This document shows, in pieces, positions 1-11,561 of a stretch of 64,000 nt of DNA. A program made the position numbers and the translations under genes. Under the pieces are notes generated by a model. The model was not told the DNA's origin. It made no database searches and saw only the letters and a program-made list of their open reading frames with translations. Each line of letters opens with the position of its first letter. Position 1 is the first letter of the stretch. This stretch comes from Macrosoma leucophasiata. Lineage: Eukaryota; Arthropoda; Insecta; Lepidoptera; Hedylidae. The DNA is taken from positions 3,417,501 through 3,481,500 of the forward strand of contig JAWQUS010000004.1 in assembly GCA_036365455.1 (NCBI GenBank), read 5' to 3'.

Positions 1-186
1 CAGATGCATTACCACTCCTGAGGCCCAAGGTGTTATGGCTCTGTGCCGGAAATAACAGGGCCGTACATTACCACCAGACCGGAACACGATAGTGCTGAAC
101 ACTACCATTTAGCGGCAAATACCTATATTAGGTAATGCGGTGGTGCCTACGCCCGCGGGCTCCATAATTGGAGCTCTACCACCAGT
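1..186 (-). mobile_element. SINE-A copy, cut by the window edge
   Basis: Metulj-like SINE read on the minus strand: its 5' end (ACTGGTGGTAGAGCTCC in sense orientation) lies at 186 and the copy runs off the window at 1. It matches more than ten other copies here through the block around GTGTTCAGCACTATCGTG and the cluster CACCACCGCATTACC. The family is a head-plus-tail retroposon with an A-rich 3' end; that end of this copy lies outside the window. Confidence 0.9.
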
Positions 187-919
187 GAAAATGTGTCATG
201 ATAATTATTTCAATGAGCAAAAATAAATATGTGCAACCAAAACTTTATATGGAGCCTCATTCTATAATTGATTTTAATTTTTTAAATTGCCGAATAATAT
301 CAAATATAGATTAACTTAGAAACACTCCTTATTTGTTGTGTCACCTTACTAAAATGAACACCATTTTAAACTACGGTAATGCTTTGCAGTAACCTAAAAC
401 AAAAAATCATAAAAATTTTACTCTTCTGGTCGTAAAGTGTTTCAGTGCAGAGCATACGTAGGCATTATCGTAATGCGTTCACTATCTGATACCAAATTGT
501 AGTATTCAATGATAGTTATTGTGTTCCAGTAGATGAAATTTATGATCCCACTAGCTGTTGCCCACGGCTTCGCCCGCGTGGATGTTGTTTTATAATCCTG
601 AATTTTCTTTGCTATAAACCTCACGGAGCCCGAGACCTTTCCAACGAATGCAAAACTGTGGAAATCGGTCCGTGCGTTCTAGAGTTATAGCGTCAGGAAG
701 GAAAACCCGACTTATTTTTATATTATAGATAATTTCTGTCGTAAGGACAAAAAACTCAGGCCTCCTACAACACTCCTTATGTCATGTGCCAACGCATCTG
801 CATTTAGATCTTTTACTATTTTGAACATGTACATGCTCCAGTTTATACCTACTTACCATCCATGTCAGCAGCATATTCGTTTGCCACCTGAACATTTACA
901 CAAAAAATCTATCCAACAA
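187..919. other. AT-rich spacer, nothing recognised
   Basis: No repeat family, convincing exon or RNA gene seen. The short minus-strand reading frame near 442-624 has no recognisable motif and is treated as chance. Confidence 0.6.
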
Positions 920-1101
920 TAATAAATATATTTTATAAAGAAAAATGGAAAGAAACATTTGACTTCATGCGAGAGTCGAACTCGCGGCCACTGGGAATCT
1001 AGTCCAGCCGCTCTTCCAACTGAGCTACCGAAGTCCTGCCCGATTTGTCAAATCTTTGCTTCACATTTGTCGCATTGCCTTATGTGTTATTGCGAAATAT
1101 C
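920..1101 (-). mobile_element. FB-SINE copy 1 (tRNA-like core)
   Basis: Read on the minus strand, a tRNA-shaped core (about 975-1040) has a D-arm/A-box TAGCTCAGTTGG, an anticodon-like loop CTAGATT in an imperfect stem, a T-arm GCGAG-TTCGACT-CTCGC and an acceptor pairing ACTTCGG with ATGAAGT. The A-rich end TTTCTTTATAAAAT follows. The same core recurs near 19955-20030 and 22080-22150, so this is a repeated element rather than a unique tRNA gene. Unlike those two copies it lacks the inverted left arm. A tRNA-Ser(AGA)-like ancestor is possible from the loop, but there is no long variable arm. Confidence 0.75.
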
Positions 1102-1109
1102 TTTTTTTT

Positions 1110-1310
1110 GGCTTAAGTAACAGGTGGCGAGCCTGTTGACATCTCTGGGCACTTTACCAAACTTCGAGGTACTGGTAAATTTCCAGAAAATAGAAAAATC
1201 TCAATAACGAAAGTCAGAGAAAAAAGACACGATAACCCCCTACCCGGGCATCGAACCCAGGACCTCAGCGTAGTGGACTGCTACCTGCTATTGGCTACCT
1301 AGGCAGTTAA
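1110..1310 (-). mobile_element. SINE-C copy, 3'-truncated
   Basis: tRNA-derived SINE on the minus strand. The tRNA-like head is at the right end (near 1240-1310), with a degraded B-box region (GGTTCGATGCC) and a disrupted A-box. The body includes a CAGGTGGCGAGCCTGTTGAC tract. The usual 3' tail (CTCTGCCTACCCC...) is missing. A short ATAG repeat follows at the right edge. Confidence 0.8.
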
Positions 1311-1822
1311 ATAGATAGATAGAAATAATATTAAAACCAATAATAAATCTACCCAACAAGGCCGCCGTCCGATCCATCAGTACACCACACTAGATGCATC
1401 CATTAACTGAATATAAAAATTATTTTTTTTTACAATCAAGCATCGCCTGTCACGCTGACGATGCGCAGGCGTTTCATAGGCTTTGAGTGTCAAATGGATA
1501 TCAACTGACACCGGGTTGGTCATTATGGTTGGTTTGTAAAATAAAATGTCAATTTTAACTCATGTGTAGAGTTTCAGTGATGACTCGTGTTATGGGCATG
1601 ACTAATAGGTTATTGCCAAATAGTTATCGTTAATATTTACTAGTTGGAATTAGTACAAGTTCTTGTGATTAATATCGTAGTAATAATTCTGGCCACACAG
1701 AAATAGAGACTTGTAATAATTATAAGTGGATCTGTAGGGATAGGAAGAATTCGCTTGTTTTTCCATAGTTGAACATAGTTTGACTGTACTATTTCATTTT
1801 TAAATGAATTACCGAAAATGTA
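1311..1822. other. Spacer, nothing recognised
   Basis: AT-rich with a slightly GC-richer patch at about 1440-1500. No family match or coding evidence. Confidence 0.5.
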
Positions 1823-1955
1823 TGTAATTCTATGAGAATATAGCTTAACGCCAAGTACGGGGTAGGCAGAGAGTGTAGAGCGCCAGATATTCAGGTAATT
1901 ACACACCTCCCGTGCTTCTTCTAAAATTATCATTCTATTCAAAAATGCACGCTGA
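1823..1955 (-). pseudogene. LINE-Y ORF C-terminal relic
   Basis: On the minus strand this encodes a short peptide ending EEAREVCNYLNIWRSTLSAY, parallel to DEAREVCLNRDIWRSTLSAY at 21616-21722. It is followed by CTCTGCCTACCCCGT and a GGCGT tract, the LINE-Y 3' end. The residue pattern (EARxVC...W+S.LSAYP) is one I recall from C-termini of lepidopteran non-LTR reverse-transcriptase proteins; clade not assigned. No catalytic part is present: this is a 5'-truncated dead copy. Confidence 0.65.
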
Positions 1956-2211
1956 TATAGTATAAATAATATTAATTTATTAAAATTGATTACTTCCGTG
2001 AAATCTATCTAAAGTTTCAATATTCATAGTCTTAGACAAAATTGAATAAGTCAAATATCTTAAAATTGAAGTCTTATCTATTTTCTTCTTAAAAATTGAG
2101 ACTGAATAAATTAGAAAAGTAAAATTAGTTCCATCACGAAGTTGTCAGAATTTAAGGTTTTTACGTAGAAATATCCTACCAGTCAAAGACCTATTTAAGG
2201 CCTTTATATAA

Positions 2212-2406
2212 TCCCTACTAATATTATAAATGCGAAAGTAACTCTGTCTGTCTGTCTATCAGTTACCTTTTCACGTCCAAACGACTGAACCGATTTTAAT
2301 GAAATTTGGTTTGTACAGAAATACAGCTGACCTTGGGAAAGAACATAGACTACTTAGATATTTATAAAATGACATCCACGTGGGTGAAGCCGCGGGCAAC
2401 AGCTAG
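2212..2406 (+). mobile_element. Lep1-type non-autonomous Helitron
   Basis: Begins with TC (TCCCTACTAATATTATAAAT) after an A and ends with CTAG before a T, the Helitron A|T insertion pattern. A GCCGCGGGC palindrome lies about 10 nt before the 3' end, as expected for the Helitron terminal hairpin. It contains a CTGT microsatellite and the block ACTGAACCGATTTTAATGAA. It carries no coding capacity and would depend on a Rep/helicase elsewhere. Near-identical ends recur at 63393-63575. Confidence 0.88.
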
Positions 2407-2827
2407 TTATATATATTTCTAGGAGAATCACACTTATTCTAGGACTTAGATTTATGAAAAAAAAATCATTACTACTGCTACGGAACCCAACAAAACCAGA
2501 TGGATCAGTCACGTGCCCTCAATGGAAGCTTTTTAAAGTATAAAGAATAATCTACAAATGTTCGTTAGCACCATAACGATCGCTTTAATTGCGCCATAAT
2601 GCGGTGATCTTAATGTTAACCATTAGCTCGTTAGTATATATCAACATTGTAATGTATGAATTCATAGTTCTTTGTTCAAGTGTGAGTAATGGCTTTTTAT
2701 TTTTATAGTTCGAGCTTGCAACTTCTTTTAGGTAGACATTTACGGGACTGAAAAGTAGTATGTGTCCAAGGTTTATCTTAGTAGAGAGATTCTGTTTTTA
2801 GAAGTTAGTGCAAGCGCGTATGAAGAA
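2407..2827. other. Spacer, nothing recognised
   Basis: AT-rich, no repeat-family match seen. Confidence 0.5.
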
Positions 2828-3272
2828 ACTGGTAGTAGGGTTCAAGTGTAGGGACTTGAGGGCGTAGGCACCATCGCATTACCTAATCTATCTGCAGCCA
2901 AATGGTAGTGTTCAGCGCTATCGTGTACCGGTTAGATGGTAAGATAGCCCCATAATAACTATCACAGAGACATAACATCTAAAACTTCGTATTCATGGTA
3001 AACATTTCTTTAGCAACAGTTGGTCAACGTTGTTGATGAACGGCGAGAATGCTGCTGGACAACATGACGTGATCAACATATTGCCCGCAACACAAGTGTT
3101 GCCGGGCAATATGTTGCTAAACAAATATTTACCATGAATACGAGGCTTTAGGTCTCAGGGGCAGCAACGCATCTGCAATGTGACCTCTGGTTTTTGTGTA
3201 AAATAAATGTCTATAGGCTGCAGTTATCACTTAACATCAATGTGAGTAGATGTGTTATAACATCAAAAAAAA
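2828..3272 (+). mobile_element. SINE-B copy interrupted by a MITE
   Basis: Sense-strand SINE-B: head ACTGGTAGTAGGG at 2828, the block GTGTTCAGCGCTATCGTG, then AGAGACATAACATCT to 2981. It resumes at 3149 with GGTCTCAGGGGCAGCAACGC and ends in CTATAGGCTGCAGTTATCAC and an A-rich tail near 3270. The insertion (2982-3148) is described separately. Confidence 0.88.
2982..3148. mobile_element. 167-bp MITE with TA duplication
   Basis: Terminal inverted repeats of about 38 bp begin AA(A/G)C(T/C)TCGTATTCATGG and continue TAAA(C/T)ATTT(C/G)TTTAGCAAC. Flanking TA dinucleotides (2980-2981 and 3149-3150) are the target duplication, as in Tc1/mariner-type elements. The interior holds a second palindrome (about 3076-3117) with arms CAACATATTGCCCGCAACAC and its complement, one base differing. 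No coding capacity. The interrupted SINE can be rejoined cleanly across it, which supports the boundaries. Confidence 0.85.
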
Positions 3273-6200
3273 ACGTTCTGTTTCAGTATTGGATCGTACA
3301 ATAAGCCCGGATACACAGAAACTTGAAATATTAGTTTAATGTTTTGAAAAATGTCCTTTGCAATGATGTTATCTGCAATAGTAGCAAGCATTTGAAAATC
3401 GAAATCTCTGTACAGTGTACGCGAATGAAAATTATATCAACCAGAGATTACTGCTAATCATTAAACAGAATTGTGTGGTACCGTTTTATCTTTTTATCGA
3501 GGTGGGCATCAGGAATCTTCCTGTGCAAGGTGATACTGCAACCTAAAGAAAGAATATGGAATATCTTCTGTCTAAAACTATAGTTTTCTTACAATTACAG
3601 AAGTTCGTGAAAACCTAAGAGCATGCTATAGGTACTATTATGTAAATTTAAAACTGAAAATATTATTAAAATATTACGAATATAGCTTCAAAAACCCATT
3701 AGACTAACAGCAAAGAGACAAATACAAATTGAAAAGCTATAGACTTAGTATTTATCAATAAATGGACAGAACATTAGCAGATAGTCACGATTCACAAAGG
3801 TTCCAGTGGCATTCATATCATATGTGATACCATGATGGATTTTGCTTTAGCCTTTGATGCTTTAATGCTCACTCTGTTCATATTCACACTTACTGATAAT
3901 ACCTAATTATTGCTTTTAAAATGACAGCTAAGATACACTCAAATGTTTCATTTTGATAAAAATAGTTCACGTTGCTGACAAGAAAATATAAGCGCCTGTC
4001 AATAGTGTCAAATGGGAGTGTAAGTTGGGCACGTTTTTCTTGGTAATTGTTGAGCTGATTTCATCATTAAACTAACGGTTTTTTTATGGGTGTTTATTTG
4101 TCCATTGAGTTTGTTATTTTTCGGTGATTTATCCAGTTTATTTTTATCATCAGGTTTCCAAAATCATATCTTTCTTACGCTTAAAAATTATGTTCTTTTA
4201 AATATTATTTTGCACATAAATCTAGTTTTATGGTAAAGGAATCCTTCACATTTGATATGTATTGTGTACCAAGTGATAAATTGTTTAAGTTTTGCAAAGA
4301 TTTTTGACTTCAAAATTTGAAGATTTTCCTAGTGCTCATAAAATATTTATGGATTTTTTGAACAAACCTGTTATATAGTTACAAAGTATTCAAATTTAGA
4401 GATAGTTCCAATTGAAACAAAATTATAAATATCCCTTACATTTTAATTAAACCATAATAATACGTTACCAATACTATTTATTTTATGTTAGAAAATAAAA
4501 CCGAACGGAAAACGTTTTATTTTTATTAATGATAAGTATAATCATAACAAGCAGCCATCGAAGTTGTAGCTGCACTAATATTTAATCAATACGCAGACCC
4601 CACTCAATTGAGATATAAAGCAATAGATAAAAATATTATAGAACATAAAGAAGGTGAGCACCAATTATGATATAATACTTTACGACCAGAACAAATGTCA
4701 GCAAAGAACAATTTCCAGAAACCTATCAGGGAATATGAGTTCACAATAAAACAACGCAGTGCATAACGAAAGCATAAATCATTTGCGAACAGCACCTATA
4801 AGCAATAGACAATCTGATGGTGTATTTAGCCAGTATTATACTAAAGAAAATTTCCATTTATCAGCATCTCTGTTCCTTAGTGTTAAAGTTGAAATTTGAA
4901 TAGCAAACAGTAAAGTAACAAAATAAGAGAGCACTATATACAGTACGTCTCACAAAAGCTTATGGGTTTACGCTTCATTTAGCAAAAGTATATCGAATTC
5001 ATCTTCCATACAATCTGCTTCTTGTATATTTTTAATAAAAATCGTAGGGTTTAATGTTAGTGCTCTAGTATTTTCTTGATGGCATTGTGCTCTGATAAAT
5101 TGGCACTTTGCTGATGTTAGGTTTTATGTCATTAGTTACATTGTGGTTTATAGAGAAGATATTATTTATTGGTGACACTAAAAGCTATTTTTAGAATCGG
5201 TATCTAAAAGTTGAATCCATAATGTTTTTGGTTGACGGCTTTATTTTTAATAAAACTTGAAACGAATTGTTTGTGAAAAATTTGTTACTAGTTTTTTTTC
5301 TATAGAATAATAATACAGAGTCCTGGAGAAAATGCGTAATATTAAATTGCAAATTTTGAGCAAATTAGCATTTGTGATGCTACATTCAAGCAGTCTAGGT
5401 ATTTATGCAACAGTTTCGGGCATATTTATACATTTGTGTTTATAAGTTGCTGCAGTAGGTATACCTGTCTTTGTCAAAAAAAATATGGAAGAAAATATTT
5501 TTTTTTATTGTAAAAAGTATATGGCACGATGTCAATATTGTGTGGCGTTGCTTCACAGTCTGAACAGTTTTTTCTCTATGTCACAATTTTTATTCATTAT
5601 TTTTAAAATTTTAATCTGAAGTCTGCATTAATTGTTGGTAAGCGTATTTAATGTAGAATACAGTTGAATTAGATATATCTATATATTTAGCTTACTTAAC
5701 CTGAACGATGTCGACTACATAACATTTCTTTTTAAATCGAATAATCTCTCATCATCAAACCAATCATGATCTTGATTCATCATCAGACAATATTGTAAAT
5801 TTTAGATTCAACCGATTCTCCTATCTCATATATCATTCCATCGTCGGATAAACCTCGTGTCGTATTACGCATCTAACTTCAAATCGAAAGTTAATCTGAC
5901 ATTTAATAAACTCTGTATGATCGATCGCTGTTGCATCTTACAAATTTCTATCTACTGTCACTTCATCAGTGACCATTTCATTTAAATCCCTATTTCTTAA
6001 GCAGTAATGATCATTATTGGATATTTTTATTTTGTCATTGGAAAACAAATTTGTTGTCTTGGATACTGTCACAGTTTTTTGTTACAGGGTTACAATAGGT
6101 GATGTTAGACTAGTGTGATTGAACTTTATGGTTGACTTAATTTAAGCGATCTGTTTTGAAGTGATTTAAATTTGTGTTTATGTGAAGATGGTGAAATCAA

Positions 6201-7160
6201 TAAGCGTTGATCAGGTGGATTTAATGGATTAAGGTACAGCAAAACATTTAAAATTTTGACAGACTATTGTGAATTTTATAAGCTATATATTAGGTACTAT
6301 TTTAAAAAATCTTGACAGTCTACATACAATAATTAAACAAGTACAAACAAAACATAAGACATCGCAAACCCGAAACCAACATCTGTAGGCCTTACTACAA
6401 ATTATATAATTTTGAGGACATTTTATGACTGATTACACTTCTTTTCAATTACTTATTCGTAGACGCTAGAAATTTGTACCCGGAGAAGGGATCGAAACTG
6501 CGATTTTTTTTCTCATTTCGGCCATTTAAAAAGAAGGAAGAAAATCTTAGTTATAATTTTTTGGTGGTTATGTTAAGTACTGATACGAAACTCTAACAAT
6601 ATCAACGATGATAAAATTCAAAGAAGGCTTTTGCAATCCAAAATTCTATTGTAATTAAGCAAAGAAATTAATAGTAAAAGCAATGTATCAATCAAATCAA
6701 TACATAATAGTCATCTTATGTATAAATTAGATAAATCTTTTGTTGCCTTTGTGCCATTGGCGTTTATTTATACGTGCCGTACGTGCTCGTTTTAACTGAC
6801 GTAATAGATGATTATTTTATATAGGTAATGGCAATTTGCTAGACTTTGATTTGTTTAGAGTTTCAAGGTCTGTTGTTTCATAATATTTATCATTAGCACC
6901 GTGTCTCCATTGGTAATTTATTGGTGGGATATTGCTTGGCTTGAAGTATCATATTTGATCATCTGGTACAAAAGTAAGTGATTATAAATTGAAATAAAAA
7001 AAAAATAATAGAAATAACTATTTTTTCCAGTTTGGTCTACAACGACACTTTTGAATTGTTATGTTACGAGTTACCTAGAGTCAGGCAGAAAATCCATAAA
7101 TCTATTACAGATTAGGATAAGGATTGAAAAGATAAACACGATGATGAACATGATAAATAT
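3273..7160. other. 3.9 kb AT-rich stretch, no gene or known repeat
   Basis: Long AT-rich interval with many short homopolymers. I saw no SINE, LINE, Helitron or MITE signature and no exon-like frame with splice sites. The 63-codon minus frame at 4604-4795 looks like chance. It may be intron, intergenic DNA or very old decayed repeats. Confidence 0.5.
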
Positions 7161-7251
7161 AGCTTATAGATACTAACACAAGGACCTACAGTCATTACTT
7201 AACATCAATGTGAGCTGCAAGCTTGTTTGCCACCTTTATTACATAAAAAAA
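7161..7251 (+). mobile_element. SINE-A/B 3' tail fragment
   Basis: Matches the SINE tail (CATTACTTAACATCAATGTG ... GCTTGTTTGCCACC ... ATTACATAAAAAAA). The head is missing, as expected for a 5'-truncated retroposon. Confidence 0.8.
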
Positions 7252-7518
7252 GTGTCAATCAGTATCCATGGCATAGATAAGACAAAGATTAATTGCGATT
7301 TGCTTGCACAGTTTCGTTTACAACAAGCCTATTCGTGTTGACGCTATCATCAAGAACCGTGAAGACATTTGCAACTACCTAGTTCCCACCATTACACACT
7401 ATCAATGTTCACGTATGACGAAAAATCGATATAATTTTCGGGCATGACGAAAATTTTATGAATATTCAGTCACGAAACCAAATGTTTGTGGGATCCGAGT
7501 CGTTTTTAATTGCTTTTT

Positions 7519-7929
7519 GAGGGTTCCGTACCTCGAAAGGAACAAACGGAAACCTTATAGGATCACTTTGTTGGCCGCCCGTCCGTCCGTCAAGACCCCT
7601 TTTCCCCCTTTTTAATACCTAGGGAGGTATAAAGTTGAAATTTATATCAATAACGCAGGTCTACTACCTCTTGAAACTGTAAAAAAATCAAAGACAACGC
7701 AATTTACCGCAAATACTCAAAACTCGCAAAGAAATCAAAACCTACATGACACTTCCTGTGAACTCAGAATTTTCAAATTTGATACGAAGCAGCATCTTAA
7801 AAGAAAGAAAGGAAAAATTGCAAAAACTTTTAATTTTTAGTTACATCATAGAATAAAAATAACTTTACTACTACAGGTTCGTACGGAACCCTCGGTACGC
7901 GAATTCGACTCGCACTTGGCCGGTTTTTT
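7519..7929 (-). mobile_element. GTTCCGTA repeat, copy 1
   Basis: Begins GAGGGTTCCGTACC and ends GAATTCGACTCGCACTTGGC followed by CGGTTTTTTT. Three other copies (11562-11881, 18525-19169, 35155-35650) share these subterminal blocks with different interiors. GGGTTCCGTAC at 7521 pairs with GTACGGAACCC near 7880, giving fold-back ends. The class cannot be assigned from the sequence and no coding potential is seen. Confidence 0.7.
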
Positions 7930-8683
7930 TAATATTTGCGTGACCATATCAAAGCAAATTGTAGCGAATAATTATTGCAAATGATAGAAATTCACGAAAT
8001 GTTTTTAAGGGTATCAGGTGTCGTTCACCTACGGTAGTTAGCTTTGAACGATTTCATGGGTTCTATTATTTAATAATAATAATTGTTTATGTTGCTTTTT
8101 TTGTTATTACTGTAGTTTAGTAATAGGACTGCTGTAAAGAAAAATGTACATTGGTTAAAATTGGAATAAGCCTGCAAAGAATTTATACCATTGTGTAGGT
8201 AGTAGGTAAAAAAATACTAAACAACTAACATCATAGTTACCCTATAGTAAAAAGAACAAAGAAGATTAAAAAAAAAACTTTTCTATAAAAATAAAATTTT
8301 ACGAAATTTTTCGCTAAATTATTACAAATCGACAGAGTTATTTTTTAAATTCTTTTAACTGTAAAATAGTTGCATATGATAGTTGACTGTTTTTCTTCTC
8401 ATACACACGACACTACAACTATCGTATGAAACTTTTTTTTTCAGAGCACAATTAAACGACAATAGGAAAAATGTTACAAATAAGAATCTTGTCTTACTCA
8501 TTATCGTATCCACGACGTCTATAACAAATGGTATTTACCTGAAATAAAAGAAAAAACTGTTATTAAATTGATGGAAACTGAAATAAACTATGAAATAATA
8601 ATGATATTTTTTTTATTCATATTTGTTTTTTTATAATTACTTATGTACGTAAAAATATAAAATAAGAACAAGAATGAATGAGT
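7930..8683. other. AT-rich spacer
   Basis: Nothing recognised; many A and T runs. Confidence 0.5.
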
Positions 8684-8750
8684 GAATAATAATAGCAACC
8701 CATTATACTCTCTCGACTCGAGTCTCTCCCCTTTTGGGTCCCCCCCCTCC
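8684..8750 (-). mobile_element. 5S-SINE 3' end fragment
   Basis: The minus strand reads GGGGAGAGACTCGAG ... TATAATGGGTTGCTATTATT, the 3' end of the 5S-derived SINE seen in full at 15594 and 36431. Only the last ~70 bp are present. Confidence 0.65.
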
Positions 8751-9182
8751 TTAATATAATTACGGAACCCAAAAAACACTAAAAGCTACAAAACATGATA
8801 CATTTTGAATATATTATAGGTACCATAGAAAAATATTATACTATAGAATATCAACCGAAAATTTAAAAATAACCGTCTACCACAATCACAAGCTGTCCAT
8901 GAGAGCTATTAAGTATAAAAAGACCATAAAACCGATCGAGTAGCTACACAAACTGGTTTCAAACTGGCTACCGGTAGTGAATCACTATACTTTATGGTAC
9001 CTAGTAATGATCTACGCTGATACATATAATGTTACGATCGAGGCACGATGTCACATACGTAGTAATTTTATCCTATATCGATATAAATACTGCGTAGTAT
9101 AGCGTAAATGTGGAATATTTATTTTTTGAAACATAGTAGAGACATTTTTTTGTAAGGGTGGTGGTAAACAAGCATTTTTTAA
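8751..9182. other. Spacer, nothing recognised
   Basis: AT-rich unique-looking sequence with no family match. Confidence 0.45.
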
Positions 9183-9512
9183 TGCATGGCCTTGCGGCTG
9201 GTGTAGTTCGTAAGCGATCTACTCGGTTAAGCACTACGGGCGCGGTCGGGTAGTGTTATGGGTGACCGCTAGTAGCAAATTAAATGCGCGTTTCCGTGCT
9301 TCGGAGGGCACGTTAAGCCGTCGGTCCCGGTTGCTATCGATAGATAACAGTTAAACCTTGTCGGAGGCCTTATGGGCGGTTTGAAAAACATCCGACAGCG
9401 GGTTGGCCACTAACCCACCCACCTCCACCAATCCGCATTGGAGCAGCGTGGTGGAGTAAGCTCCAGGCCTCCCCCCAAAATAGGGGAGAGACTCGTAGCA
9501 GTAGCCCAGGGT
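9183..9512 (+). mobile_element. 5S rRNA-derived SINE, copy 1
   Basis: The head region (about 9212-9290) reads AAGCACTACGGGCGCGGTCG ... ATGGGTGACCGCTAGTAG. This aligns with the 3' half of insect 5S rRNA (AAGC..CGTCGGGCGCGGTTAGT...GATGGGGGACCGCTTGGGAA, from memory). The body includes CTTCGGAGGGCACGTTAAGC and TTGCTATCGATAGATA. The 3' end is slightly decayed: the GCAGTGGGACATATAATGGG terminus is replaced by CAGTAGCCCAGGG. Confidence 0.85.
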
Positions 9513-9627
9513 AAAAATATCAAAACAATTCGCTTCTTACTTACGTCTCCAATGTACAGCATGTAGCGCCATTCCATTACAATAAATAAATGTATTTATA
9601 GATATTTATAGATATGTCTGGTTTTAT

Positions 9628-9690
9628 AGATGTCTATAGGCTGCAGTCACTTAGCATCCATGGGAGCTGCAGGCTTGATTAGATAAAAAC
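9628..9690 (+). mobile_element. SINE-A/B tail fragment
   Basis: GATGTCTATAGGCTGCAGTC ... GAGCTGCAGGCTTG, then AGATAAAAACAAA. Head absent. Confidence 0.6.
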
Positions 9691-9741
9691 AAATCTTTTG
9701 GGTTACTTTATGACATAAAAAATACATTTATTTCATTTTGT

Positions 9742-9920
9742 TACTGGTGGTAGAGCTCCAGTGACGGAGCTCGCGGGCGTAGGCACCACCGCAATTATTT
9801 ACTTGCCGCTCAATGGTAGTGTTCAGCACTATCGTGTTCCGGTCAGGTGGTAATGTACGGCTCTGTGATTTTCGGCACAAAGATTTAACATAACACCTTA
9901 GGCCTCAGGAGTGGTAACTC
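9742..9920 (+). mobile_element. SINE-A head, 3'-truncated
   Basis: Starts ACTGGTGGTAGAGCTCCAGT and runs to CTCAGGAGTGGTAACTCG, where similarity stops. The tail and poly-A are missing, unusual for a retroposon and suggesting later deletion or recombination. Confidence 0.85.
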
Positions 9921-10278
9921 GAAACACTGGAAACGTCGGTTAAATCAACTGAGCTACGTGACGTCTACCGATTACCTGGCAAGAAAGGCTCGAATAGGCC
10001 TATAGTAGCAGAGTTCCTTACCGTGCCGTGGAAAAATCAAATTCTTAGCGCAACACGCATTTTTAATAAAGGTTTACCGCTCTCAGAAAATTGTGATAGA
10101 TTTCTAATTTCATGTTATATTAGTGTATATTCATGTAACCTGCTCTGTTTATTCCTATTATTCTATTCTAATATTACTACATATGTAAAATTGTCTTAAA
10201 TAAGATACTCCGACACGGAACCGTAGAATAATGAATTAAGTAAGGTTTGAGAGCCCTGGTACCCACAACACAAGTTAA

Positions 10279-10679
10279 GGAGTTTTGGCGGGAACCTTGA
10301 AAGAGGCGTATGGTGCTCTTATTTTATTTCATTTTCTTGGTGTATTTTTAAGTTATATTGAATAAAATTGGTGGTGTTTTGTTTGATATAGGTTTATTAC
10401 AGTGCCCGCGTATAGTGAAATAGAATAACAGTGCAAAACCTTTCAGGTTGCCTCCAAAACTTCAATGTAAATGTTCTAGTAAAGTAGCCATCGCTTTACT
10501 CGAATAACTTGACTGTAACTCACTTGACTTACATATATTATACTTGATACTTACTTATCATACTTGATAACTATATTGTGCTAGCTTTTACGCTGCATAA
10601 ATAAATACGAAATATTGTTTTACTTGACACTGGCAATATGCGTAATAGCGATGCCATAATAATAAAAAAAAAAAAAAAA
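10279..10679 (+). mobile_element. Repeat E copy 1 (A-tailed, unclassified)
   Basis: About 400 bp, beginning GGAGTTTTGGCGGGAACC and ending TGCGTAATAGCGATGCCATA followed by AATAATAAAAAA. A second copy lies at 16939-17289. A fixed start and an A-rich end suggest a retroposed unit (SINE, LINE 3' end or processed transcript). I do not recognise the family. No open reading frame is shared by the two copies. Confidence 0.65.
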
Positions 10680-10817
10680 CACAAGTTAAATCTTACTTTG
10701 GGTATCAGGTGTTCAACATTAACTTTGTACAAAAAATGTCTTGCTGTAACCACTTGTGTAAATTTGTGTATCTTTTACGTTAATAAACTATTACTAACTT
10801 TTACTATTATATGCATT

Positions 10818-10930
10818 TTGACCTTGGTCTTTGTGTGGGTTAGACACCCACACAAAGACCTGCAGTCATCACTTAACATCAATGTGAACTGCAAGCTTGT
10901 TTTCCACTTCAATTACATAAAAAAAAAATC
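10818..10930 (+). mobile_element. SINE tail carrying an inverted duplication
   Basis: 3' part of SINE-A (GACCTTGGTCTTTGTGTGGG ... ACTTAACATCAATGTGAAC ... ATTACATAAAAAA). Where GTGTCTATAGG is expected, the sequence instead repeats the preceding 20 nt in reverse complement. This gives a hairpin with 15-bp perfect arms at 10826-10840 and 10846-10860. Confidence 0.8.
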
Positions 10931-11561
10931 TAAACAAAATAATAAGTGTGTACTTTTATTAATGTTGGCCATTTTCCCATCCAAAGCATCAACACATAAA
11001 TACATGTTTTCAAATCTTAAAGGCTCTAAACTCAACCGCAACATGGCTTCGCAGAAAAACAGTGTTCGTACGTGGAAGGTGGTAAGGAAAATTGATGCAG
11101 TATTCATTTTCCTAAGAATAAATTATTGGTAAGCGGAATTGTTCCTGGATTAGAGCTATATATCAAATTTCTCAAACGTTCTTTCTCCGAAAATTGAACC
11201 AATGATCTAAGAATAATCATTTGAACGTATGTAATAGTAAATACGATTTTTTTCTTTTCAAATTCCAAACTGTTTCAAAGTAATTTTAGTTTAATGTATT
11301 ATATTATAATGATTAATATAAGCAAGATAAACCCGAAAATTAGTTTTATTTCAACGATTTCAGTGACAGCCAAATTCTAAGAAGGTTTAAGAATATTCGT
11401 TGTGCTATTACCAACAATGTGAATTTTGTGTTTGTCGTCCTTTTTATTAATAACTTAAAGAAGAAAATAAATTAGATATTTTTGTGCGTGCTACCCCTAT
11501 CTACCTCTGCCTCTGGAATTTTGCCAATTTGCCACAAGTAGATAATAACGATAATATTAAA
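10931..11561. other. Spacer, nothing recognised
   Basis: AT-rich. The 164-codon plus-strand frame reaching into this stretch starts in repeat E and runs through the SINE tail, so it is not treated as a gene. Confidence 0.5.

Noticed and set aside
960..1040. tRNA gene (anticodon-like AGA)
   Set aside because: Good A-box and paired arms, but it is part of a repeated retroposon with an A-rich tail and an imperfect anticodon stem. A single functional tRNA gene is unlikely.
9210..9290. 5S rRNA gene
   Set aside because: Only the 3' half is similar and it is fused to SINE sequence in several copies.
10638..11132. 164-codon plus-strand ORF
   Set aside because: It begins in the A-rich end of repeat E and runs through a SINE tail; the frame is a by-product of repeats.
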